64,000 nucleotides of DNA. Origin: Bolinopsis microptera. Its lineage: Eukaryota > Ctenophora > Tentaculata > Lobata > Bolinopsidae. Location: positions 14,677,675 to 14,741,674 of the forward strand of contig NC_087076.1 of the NCBI RefSeq assembly GCF_026151205.1, written 5' to 3'. The notes below the pieces were generated by a model. The model was not told where the DNA came from and did not search any database. It saw only the letters and a list, made by a program, of their open reading frames with translations. A program made the translations under genes and the position numbers. Each line of letters starts with the position of its first letter. The stretch's first letter is position 1. Below, piece by piece: positions 25,261 to 34,292 of the stretch.

Positions 25261-28200
25261 ATGGCTACAGTTATTAAAGGAACGGCAGTAGCCAAGAAAT
25301 TGAGACAAGGTCTGAAAGCGGATATTCTGGAAATCAGGAAGGAGCAGCCAGAATTTACACCTGGACTAACAGTCGTCCAGGTACAACACAGCAGAACATA
25401 AATATTTAGATTTGGGAATAAGATTTAGGAAGCCCATTGTCTGAGATTTAAAAATTTCGCACATAATTTAGGTATTCCCACTATTCCCACCTTAGTTTTT
25501 GTAATATAAACAGATCATTCTCTTGTAACAGGTAGGTGACAGGCCCGACAGTAACGTCTATATAGGAGCTAAAGTTAAAGCTTGCGCGGAGATTGGAATA
25601 CACGGTGTTCACCTGAAGCTGCCCCCTACCACCACCCAACAGGAACTCATTGATAATATTGAGAGACTCAACCAGGATCCTACAGTTCACGGCATCATTC
25701 TACAGGTTTCTTGTTATTTGTGAGATTGTGTCTGTTCATCTGAAGGTTGTCTCATTTGGGGCTTTTTTGAGTTATTTTTTATCACACTCAACTACCACTA
25801 GATTACCACCAGGTATCACTAGATTACTGCTAGATTACCACTAGATTACCACTAGATAACCACTATATTACCACCAAATTACCACCAGGTACCACTCGAT
25901 TGCAATACTGGTATAGACGAGACTCTCTGTACTAACGTACTCTCTCCTTCTAAAGATGTGGATGGTTTGACCGATGTAAACGCGGGTCGACTATCTCGTG
26001 GTGATCTCAAAAGGTGTTTCACCCCCTGTACCCCTACCGGTAATAATTTCATAAATACATCAGGTACCTCTCTGATCGTCTTAACTCGTTTGAGGCAGGT
26101 CTTAAGATTGCTTATAATAATAGTGCTCTAGAATCTATTAAACGTAAGGACTAAGGTCAGTCTAGTTATTGTAAAATATTTTCCCTATTTTTCACAGTCC
26201 ATTTGCCATATTGCTCGTTACTAAGACTTTTTCTCAGGATGTATGGTGCTAATTGAAGAAGCAGGAGTAGATGTGAAGGGTAAGAATGTGTGTGTAGTTG
26301 GGAGAAGTAAGATAGTTGGGGCGCCGATGCACGACCTGCTGCTCTGGGCACATGGCACTGTCACAACATGTCACTCCAGGACACCTGACCTCAGTTAGTT
26401 TACATTTATTATCTGCTTTATTCGTAAATCACCTGTCACTCCAGGACACCTGACCTCAGTAAGTTTACATTTATTATCTGCTTTATTCGTAAATCACCTT
26501 TTAAAGCGTTGTGAAAGTAATTGTAAGTGTTTTAAGTACTTTTTAAGCTGTCAGTCGTCCCAAGACCGGTATGGTATTAACATTCATATATATATATATT
26601 ATAACTGTGGCTCTGTATTTGTCAGGATACCACATAAACCAGGCAGATATAGTGGTGGTAGCAGCTGGGAAGAAGGAGCTAGTTAAAGGAGAGTGGATTA
26701 AACCAGGAGCTGTGGTGATCGACTGTGGTATAAACCCTGAACCTGATGCTACCAAGAAGTCGGGGGTCAAGTTGTGGGGTGACGTGGAGTATCCAGTTGC
26801 TAAACAGGTGGGGTTTATATTTTGTTTGAAATATCTGGTCAGCAGTTGAATAATGTTGGCTTTAAATTTGGGTAGTTCACTCAATACTCTATTTTGGTGG
26901 TAATATAATTAACTACATGATTTAAGAATTACAATTACAACTATTCTGAAGAAGCAACTGGCAGCGAATATGATGCTTTAATTTCAAAATAAAAATAAAT
27001 TTCTGATTGCTCATTTTACAATTAATATTCTGGGGAAGCATCAGGCAGCTAATCTTATGCTATAACTCTATAATTGAAGAATAAAAAAGAATCGCTCAAA
27101 AACGATCTACTCATATCTTACACATTCCTTGCTCGATGATAATGTGCATAATTTTATGAGAGTTTTAACGAAGCATCACTCACAATATATCTTGTACTGC
27201 AGTTCTTTGTCGTATTATCTCATTGTATTGTCTGTCTATTAACACAGTCATCAGAGACACCACAGTCTGTCTTATCCCACTGTTTCTAACGATCAACACA
27301 ACTGGATTTATCGCCGACGTTAACATTGGCACAAACCCAAATATAATGTCATGTATACTCACGTGCCAGGATGAAATGTAAACAAGAAGAACAAAGAATA
27401 TGGAGATAACGTAGGGTATGTTCATGAGTAGTATTGTTACACATACTCTCTTGTTCTTCACCCTGTTCTCCGTTTTACCGACTGGCTTTACCAAATAAAG
27501 GTAAATGAATGTTGCAAGTGACAAGACAATCCCAACCAAACAGTGAGCAACGTTCAGCCAGATGCAGATGTTAGTGAAAGTGAAATAAAGAGCTCGCTGG
27601 GATATGTCCACCTGCTTCAACAGTAGAATTCCAAGATTGTTGGTGGTCATGACTGTTGTGTAGGCAGTGAAGTAAGCCACTACAGTTCGTTTCCTGATCC
27701 TGACGAAGGGTGCGGTTACCTTGATGAGTCGAGTAGCTGCGATAAGTGTTGTTCCACACTGAGAGAAACAACCCACCGTGCAAGCAAACACTCTGGCAAA
27801 CTCAATACTAAAAAGAGAGCCTGAGTAAATGCCCGTACGGAACATGTAGTGAGTGTAGACAAGCGGCGCGAAGAGGTCTGTGAGGAGATCAGATACGGAG
27901 AGGCAAGAAAAGAGGAAGATGCAAACTCCAGTTTTACGGGTGGAATAATGGTGGTATGTGAGGACAGGATTCAGGATGGTAGAGATAAGGAAGCACATGA
28001 CCAAGACACTGCCTAGGGAGTAGTTTACTATCTGATCAGTGGAGGTTGCATGATAAGTGGTGTTGGGAAAGCTCGTCACGCTCGCGCTGTTTGAAGTTGA
28101 ACCTTTGCTGAACAGTTCCTTGTCCTCCAATGTAACTAGCTTCCAGAATATCAACATCGCTGAAAATTAGTTGAGTCAATAAATATTATATTAATAATAT

Positions 28201-30708
28201 TACAGAACCCTTTCGGAAAATTTCTTACAGTTTGGCCCCAATATGGTGTTCGGGGCGCGGGCGGATGTCAGAAAGTTTAGCTTAACCAAGCTTTTGCAAA
28301 GGATATAGTTAGAGTTTAAGGCTCAAGCATTACCAAACCGTAAAAACAAAAACAATAATGCAATCGATGATTGAACTGTTCAATAGAGAAATCCTTGCAA
28401 ATCACTTAAAAGGTGCCATAAATCTTATTTTAAGAGATCAGGACTACGATGATTTATAAATTGGACTCAAAGTGAATTTCAGTGAGGCCATATTGCGAAA
28501 TCTCGTAAACTTAGCCTAATTAGTCGGCAATGTGTCAAAAATGTTAACGATAAATCCTCAAAGACATGTCTCCGAGTGGTTATTGATACTTGCCAATTTC
28601 ATGGAATGACAATATAAAACATCACATTGCTGAGGAAGGCATAGTTAGACTACAAAATGAAACTTTGCAAGAACTATTATAAATTAAAAGCGTACTGGGC
28701 GGTTCCCGGCCCCCGGACTGCCTCCACATATTTAAAATGAACGATCAAAGTGGATTACTGGTTACTGGTCGGGGAGTTTTCAGCAAAGTTTCCGACTAAT
28801 TAAAGGAGGTAATTGACTAGAGCATTGTTTAACTTAACTATAGTTAACTATACTTAACTCATCTATTCTAATATTTGTGAGGGACAGGTGGTCCCTGAAA
28901 ACTGTTTTACAGCACGTGCTAAGAGTTTTACAGCACGTGCTAAAAATTTTACAGCACGTGCTAAAAGTTTTCATCCAATCTAATAATTCATATGTTCATC
29001 TTTTGGGGAAATATCCAATTCTTTGCGTTAAATTTCACCTTAAAGATACATCATTGGTCAATGGTCATAATATAATCGTTCGGTAATTTTTACACCATTA
29101 TTTCACTGCAGCAATAATTTGCCGCCTCTAATATGCAACAGCTGCAAGATGCGTATTTCCATAATAACCTAAAGATATAACCTAGACAAAGTACAAATAT
29201 TATATATAACCTAAAAAACAGGAGAAATAATATAAAGTACTTTAATTCAAATTTTAAAAGTGTGCAGTTATCAGGGAATGATGAGCACCTGCAGATTTGA
29301 TCCTCTCTGTTATGTCGTCAGTGGTGTTGTTAAGTTTTAAGTCATCATTTTGGCGAATTTAATGACACCATTCATAAAGATGATAAAGATAATGTCCAAA
29401 TAACATTAGTATATATTATATATCCGGATATCGGGATTTTTGACATTAAACAATGGTATTACACTCCAACGTGCATTTCAAGTGATGAGACTAATAACCA
29501 TTTCACATATATAATATTAATGTATGTTATAAAATTTTATTATAAGATTTTTAAGTTAAATTCCCCAGGTGGCAGGTGCTATAACACCGGTTCCCGGTGG
29601 TGTTGGACCTATGACTGTTGCTCTCCTGATGAGGAACACTGTAACCAGTGCCAAAAGAATGCACGGTAAGTACATGGCTGACGTCCGAAATTCCCTAAAA
29701 TTTAATGTGATGTGTGAATAGAAAAAACAAACTCTGAAGTACTATTTACTAATTAGAACTCTTAAAACAGTTAATCTAATTTTAGGGCATGGAAAGAAAT
29801 TAGAATTGAGAAATAAAGGAATACTGAGAACATGATCTTTAAATTATATTATATTACATATTATAGTACTTGCTTTTAGTGGGTATATATCTAGAATATT
29901 ATGCAATGTCTGACTAGAATAAGGTAAACCTGATTTTCCATTTATGTTTGTATTGATCTCAATAGAGTTAACATTATTATGGAAGATTGAACTGCGAAGA
30001 TGTTAGGTTCTGCTGAAGTAAAGGAGTGTGAATTACACAAAACGAACTCTAATTGTCTCGTACTGAATTTTAAAATGTTTGGATATTCGGATAGGCTGGT
30101 GTTGTACTAAAATACTTTTTTATCATTATGGTTATATTTTACTAATGAAGTAAACATTTTACCGAGTAAATTAATATTATGTGCTAGCAAATGATTTAAC
30201 TGATCATCGCTACTACTATAGCAATTGAAGTACAAATGAAGTACAAATGACCCAAATGTTTGCAGGTGTAACAAGTGTCGGCGGACAAAGAACTTACTCT
30301 ACAGCTAGTTTCCCTGCCTCTCACCTCGGTGGAGCTGTGAGAGGGTACTCTACTAGTGCTCAACTTGCTAGGACTGGTTTGAGGTGAGTGGGTGAAGGGT
30401 GGAGGGTGGAGGGTGGAGGGTGGAGGGTGGAGGGTGGAGGGTGGAGGGTGGAGGGTGGAGGGTGGAGGGTGGAGGGTGGAGGGTGGAGGGTGGAGGGTGG
30501 AGGGTGGAGGGTGGAGGATGGAGGGTGGAGGGAGGAGGGTGGAGGGTGGAGGGTGGTGGGTGGACAGTGGTGGGTGGAGGGCCGGGAGATGTCGCTCAAA
30601 TTCTGATTGAATGTTTACCTTTGCGACATTTATTTGTAATCATATTTTGTGAAATAAAATTCTTGACGGTGGCTTTATTTCAGGCTGATTCAAATGCTGA
30701 AGAAGTAA
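25261..30708 (+). CDS. Methylene-THF dehydrogenase / methenyl-THF cyclohydrolase, two-domain, about 340 aa
   Basis: Interconverts 5,10-methylene-, methenyl- and 10-formyl-tetrahydrofolate. Exons: 25261-25380, 25532-25705, 25889-26039, 26238-26393, 26626-26807, 29569-29665, 30266-30383 and a short last exon 30684-30708 (ending LIQMLKK). If exon 7 is read through it ends at 30387 instead (333 aa). Phases agree. The catalytic Y-x3-K is present (VYIGAK, Tyr50 and Lys54). [40 protein letters not shown] and [15 protein letters not shown] follow in family order. There is no N-terminal mitochondrial presequence, and the N-terminus resembles cytosolic MTHFD1, but the formyl-THF synthetase domain is absent. 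The C-terminal tail is unusual ([15 protein letters not shown]...). MTHFD1 or MTHFD2-type orthology is left open. A GPCR lies antisense in intron 5. Confidence 0.85.
25796..25888. repeat. ATTACCACTAG minisatellite ending at an acceptor site
   Basis: About eight degenerate units of 10-12 bp (ATTACCACTAG, ATTACCACCAG) fill the end of MTHFD intron 2. The last unit supplies the CCAG acceptor used for exon 3. Earlier units also contain CCAG, giving potential alternative acceptors. Confidence 0.75.
26369..26498 (+). repeat. 65-bp tandem duplication spanning a splice donor
   Basis: Bases 26369-26433 and 26434-26498 are near-identical. The unit includes the last 25 bp of MTHFD exon 4, its donor and 40 bp of intron. 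The first donor reads GTTAGT and the second GTAAGT. The inner copy also has CTCCAG before GACACC, so it could act as a tiny exon. Confidence 0.85.
27180..28157 (-). CDS. Rhodopsin-like (class A) GPCR, intronless, 325 aa, nested in MTHFD intron
   Basis: Seven hydrophobic segments fit a class A GPCR. The extracellular N-terminus has NTT and NYS sequons. TM2 has LSVSDLLTD with the conserved Asp at residue 90. The TM3 end reads AATRLIKV, so the DRY motif is T-R-L with only the Arg (143) kept. TM6 contains [11 protein letters not shown] and TM7 ends [12 protein letters not shown], an NPxxY motif with Ile in place of Tyr. An amphipathic helix 8-like stretch follows. The ligand cannot be predicted. 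Intronless GPCR genes are common in lineage-expanded sets of invertebrates. It lies on the strand opposite to the host gene, so it must have its own promoter. The start methionine at 28157 is followed by a plausible extracellular N-terminus. Confidence 0.8.
   Translation of the reverse strand: MLIFWKLVTLEDKELFSKGSTSNSASVTSFPNTTYHATSTDQIVNYSLGSVLVMCFLISTILNPVLTYHHYSTRKTGVCIFLFSCLSVSDLLTDLFAPLVYTHYMFRTGIYSGSLFSIEFARVFACTVGCFSQCGTTLIAATRLIKVTAPFVRIRKRTVVAYFTAYTTVMTTNNLGILLLKQVDISQRALYFTFTNICIWLNVAHCLVGIVLSLATFIYLYLVKPVGKTENRVKNKRVCVTILLMNIPYVISIFFVLLVYISSWHVSIHDIIFGFVPMLTSAINPVVLIVRNSGIRQTVVSLMTVLIDRQYNEIIRQRTAVQDIL
28158..29568. other. MTHFD intron 5, presumed GPCR upstream region
   Basis: Contains the presumed promoter of the nested GPCR gene and a triple E-box repeat (28905-28968). 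No other gene was recognised. Confidence 0.4.
28905..28968. promoter_or_regulatory. Three palindromic CACGTG E-boxes spaced exactly 21 bp
   Basis: The unit TTTTACAGCACGTGCTAAAA occurs three times. CACGTG starts at 28913, 28934 and 28955, so all three are on the same DNA face two turns apart. CACGTG is the classic bHLH (Myc/Max, USF, CLOCK type) site. It lies about 750 bp upstream of the GPCR start. Regulatory activity is an inference. Confidence 0.5.
30397..30581 (+). repeat. GGGTGGA minisatellite (about 26 units) with G-quadruplex potential
   Basis: Nearly perfect 7-bp repeats begin 13 bases after the potential splice donor at 30384. Every unit carries GGG on the plus (transcribed sense) strand, so RNA and DNA could both form G-quadruplexes. 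Because 7 is not a multiple of 3, all frames repeat every 21 bp and stay open. The resulting Gly/Trp/Arg/Val frames are not genes. Confidence 0.9.
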
Positions 30709-31396
30709 AGCGAAGATATCCATTATTTTTAGCTGGAAGTAAACTACCGTTACATAGCTATATAACATATTATAGTCCTGCGATGAGATTTAAATTATAA
30801 TAGTGGTAAATGTTTGTGTAGACTATAATTTAAGTTATTAAATATGTTTCAGATCAGTTCGTTTTATTGGTGTTCATATCGTTTTATAGTATCGAGAATA
30901 TGTATGATTTTTAAAACACATGTACATTTGAGAATTTTTAATTTTTTTATGGGAAACAATTTTCTGCTATACCTCGTTTTCAGATTTTTTAAACGAAAAA
31001 CTAACTTTTATAGAAATTTTACAAAATATTGCTTTTATATATAACTTATTAACTAGCATAATTACTATACCGATTGGCTTTGATAAAGCAGATGATCTCT
31101 TGTTTTATACGGAGTACATGATGTTTGATACGGGTTATTACTGTAGAATGTAGCTGTTATTCGACACTGTTATAATACGTTATCATGTAGTTTTAGTATC
31201 ACGATGTTTTATTGCACCTGGAAATGTAGTTTAAAAGATTATCTATCTAGAACATATCCTACAATTTGAGACGTATGATTAATTAATCAATTAATTAATT
31301 CGACTTTAAATATAACTTGTCACTCACAATATCCTGAATCGTAAACTATATAATTTCGAGTGACACATAACTAAACGTGTCTCCCTAGAAAGGTTA
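30709..31396. other. Intergenic upstream of the TOPORS-like gene
   Basis: AT-rich, includes a short TTAATTAATCAATTAATTAA stretch near 31277. No gene was seen. Confidence 0.4.
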
Positions 31397-33145
31397 ATGT
31401 CAGACGATGTAAGAGAAGTTTCCAGCACCCCACTAAATGACAACTCTCCCCCACTCAACCTCAGTAAAGTCCTGAAGAGAGCTAGCTCAACTCTCTCCCT
31501 CAATAACAAGGCTGAACATGAGGTGGTTACAATTGTAGATTCTGATGAGGATTCACTTGAAGTGGTTACTTCCTCAAGCTCCTCGGACAAGGACAGTTGT
31601 TCCATTTGTTTGGGTGCCTTTAATAATAGGTCCTTTTTAAATGACTGTTTCCATGCGTTCTGCTACTACTGTATTCTTCAGTGGTCTGAGATTTCTCAGA
31701 CTTGTCCCTTGTGTAAGAAGGTGTTCAGTGTTTTGATACACGATGTTAAATCTATAACAGAGTACAAAGAAACACATATAAAGAAGGATGAAGCAGCGAT
31801 AATACCTCCGGTTGTTAGGAATAATTTCCGTAACACTGTCAGATACCGGACAACTAACAGAGCTACTACGGCTCGTAATAACTCAAATAGTAACTCAAAT
31901 AGCAACTCAAATAGTAACTCAAATAGTAACTCAAATAGTAATTCAAATAATGGTTCAAATAATGGTTCTAATAATGGTTCAAATAGCAATTCAAATAATG
32001 GTTCAAGTTCAAGTGTAGTTCCGATCGAAATACCTGAGAACCAGGACAGTCGACGGAAGCGGAGACGAAATGCCAGTCCTATTCCGCAGGAAGAGAACGT
32101 CAGAATAAAGGAGGCGCGGCAGAGAGTTTACGCTAATAACCTTTTTGCGAAGGCTTGCTCCACTGACCAAAAAACACGGAAAGCGACACCAGAATTCTAT
32201 AAACACTATGAAGGAGCAAAACACAGGCTCTTCCCTTGGATGAGAAATGAACTTGAATTGTTGCTTTACAATAACACTGAGCACGTGTTCTTTATTCTGG
32301 AAATTCTGTGGAAGCTTCTAGACCATCACCACATCAACTCCGATGAGTTCAAGCATGAAATGAAACCATTTCTCTTCGACAAAACGGATCATTTCTGTCA
32401 TGAACTGTACATGTTTGCTACCAGTCCATACGACTGGAAAACTTACCTAAAGAAAGTTCATTACGATGATGTAAGTTCTGTAAGCAGATGGGATATGTCA
32501 CCTGTAAGATACATCGGGGAGACCTCCGGATCCTCAGCTGGTGACACCATTTCTAACACAAGATGGGACGACGAGACCGTCACCAGAACCCGCAGCGAGA
32601 GTTCCTCCATAGAGTTCATCGAAGAAAGAGAACTGGATGTGAACATCACAACCGACAGCAGTGACTCAGAAATCAACAGATCATCACCCAAACTTCTCAA
32701 AATCACCAACACCAGCTCAACAGAAGACGATCCCATCGTGGTGGACGAGCTGGATGAACCATCTCAAAACTGTTCCGTAACTCCCGTCTACATAGACCTG
32801 GAAGATATCCCTCCTACTCCCACCCCTCCCAGATCTCCTGTCAGCAGAGGGGGATCCTGTTCTCCTGAACCCTCCTCACCTAACCTCAGATACAACTCTC
32901 CAGCCAGCCATCCTCGTGCCTCTCCAATCAAGCACCTCAACTCGCCCTGCTTCCCTTGTTCTCCGATCAGAAACAACTCTCCCAGCTACTCTAGGTCTCC
33001 TTCTCCTGTTAAGGGTAAGGGTAAGGAGAAGAAGAGGAAGAAGAAACATGGTGTTTCTCCTACAGTCACCCTCACCAACAAACCTTCTCCCGTTAGAGTG
33101 CTTATCGATGACAGCGAACCTTGCTCTTCTAAATACTTGACTTGA
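31397..33145 (+). CDS. TOPORS: TOPORS-like RING E3 ubiquitin/SUMO ligase, 582 aa, intronless
   Basis: Nuclear RING protein; TOPORS can act as ubiquitin and SUMO E3 (family knowledge). The C3HC4 RING covers residues 68-106: C68-x2-C71, C84-x-H86, C89-x2-C92, C103-x2-C106. Just before it, VVTIVDSDED (43-52) resembles a SUMO-interaction motif, and DPIVVDELDE appears later. An Asn/Ser repeat (NSNSNSN..., about residues 160-205) follows. The central domain has LFPWMRNELELLLYNN and FCHELYMFATSPYDWKTY, a signature of TOPORS. The C-terminus is Ser/Pro-rich with PTPPRSPVS-like sites and a basic KGKGKEKKRKKKHG patch. It is shorter than human TOPORS (1045 aa), mostly in the RS-rich tail. Single-exon coding is common for TOPORS genes. 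Confidence 0.88.
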   Translation: MSDDVREVSSTPLNDNSPPLNLSKVLKRASSTLSLNNKAEHEVVTIVDSDEDSLEVVTSSSSSDKDSCSICLGAFNNRSFLNDCFHAFCYYCILQWSEISQTCPLCKKVFSVLIHDVKSITEYKETHIKKDEAAIIPPVVRNNFRNTVRYRTTNRATTARNNSNSNSNSNSNSNSNSNSNSNSNNGSNNGSNNGSNSNSNNGSSSSVVPIEIPENQDSRRKRRRNASPIPQEENVRIKEARQRVYANNLFAKACSTDQKTRKATPEFYKHYEGAKHRLFPWMRNELELLLYNNTEHVFFILEILWKLLDHHHINSDEFKHEMKPFLFDKTDHFCHELYMFATSPYDWKTYLKKVHYDDVSSVSRWDMSPVRYIGETSGSSAGDTISNTRWDDETVTRTRSESSSIEFIEERELDVNITTDSSDSEINRSSPKLLKITNTSSTEDDPIVVDELDEPSQNCSVTPVYIDLEDIPPTPTPPRSPVSRGGSCSPEPSSPNLRYNSPASHPRASPIKHLNSPCFPCSPIRNNSPSYSRSPSPVKGKGKEKKRKKKHGVSPTVTLTNKPSPVRVLIDDSEPCSSKYLT

Positions 33146-34292
33146 AATATTTCTGGTTTTACTGCACATGAATTTATTAAGTTTGTGGCAAGAAGACTGC
33201 TTTATAATGAATTAGTTTTTAAAGATAACAGTTGTCCATCATCTAATGAGCGTGATGAATTACTTGCTGTTCGTACGATTCGCGATACTGTTAATGACTT
33301 GTAAGAAACCATTTTATCTCCATACAATACATTTTCGGCTGGGATATTGTGCTTTAATGCATTGATATTATTTTTATCATTTAACATGGCATTGATATTT
33401 TTATCAGTATTGGATTTTCAATAGTCTTTTATCTCGGACGGTTTTCATTCACAATTAGGATTGATAATTATAGTATACATTTAATTGATAATGATATGCG
33501 TAGGCTGTATTGTAAAGCTATGAGCATAAAGTTCAAAACAAACTTTCGCTAGGAACAGCTGATTAAAACTAGATATATTTATATAACATTGGACCACTAG
33601 TATACTTGGGTACTGCAATAGGCTTTCTCAGAAGGGTTGCCATTTAAGCAATTGAGAACTGCGATACTAATTCCTCCACCACCTCAATAATAGGAATAAG
33701 TCTATCAGATCCCTTGTTTTGATTCTACACTGTACAATGTACAATGTACACTGCTGTAATTTGTTGCGGGGCTTTAAAATTGAGGGTAAAGATGTCACTG
33801 ATTCCCCCTGATCATTATGCATCCAGACAATACAATGAAGATTGATCAGTTAAATCTATTATCTATAATTGATTAAATTATCCCTCCTTGGCAAATGGTT
33901 GGTTATTTATTTGTTAATTTCTGACCTCTTAAAAATCAAATAATGTATGATATGTGGCCCATCAAATGCACTTAATTCAAAAAGAGTGCACTATGTTCTC
34001 TTATATTGTATATTATTGTATTGATTTATTTTCGTTTTATTTCAAATCATATATAATATCCATACCAGTGCCACTAACTTTTCTGCTTTATATTGATTTA
34101 TCAGCATCGTTGCTGATAATTCATTTGACAGTACATGAGCCTATTATTTGACACAACAGTATTAAATTTTGATGAAAGTTGTTTGGACATAAGTGTATAA
34201 ATTCAAATAACTCAACAACGTGTTAAATGTTAATATTGCTAGTTGATACAATAATAAGAACTTAAAAAGTAGATAATTGTAATTATTAGAAG
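33146..34292. other. Intergenic between TOPORS-like and ERGIC2
   Basis: Presumed 3' UTR and ERGIC2 promoter. It contains a small TGTACAATGTACA palindromic repeat at about 33728-33752. Short open frames here show no family features. Confidence 0.4.

Noticed and set aside
30360-30800. Gly/Trp-rich and Pro/His-rich frames
   Set aside because: Translations of the GGGTGGA repeat; 21-bp periodic frames are open by composition.
31696-31989. Leu/Phe-rich antisense frame
   Set aside because: Shadow of the Asn/Ser repeat of the TOPORS-like gene on the opposite strand.
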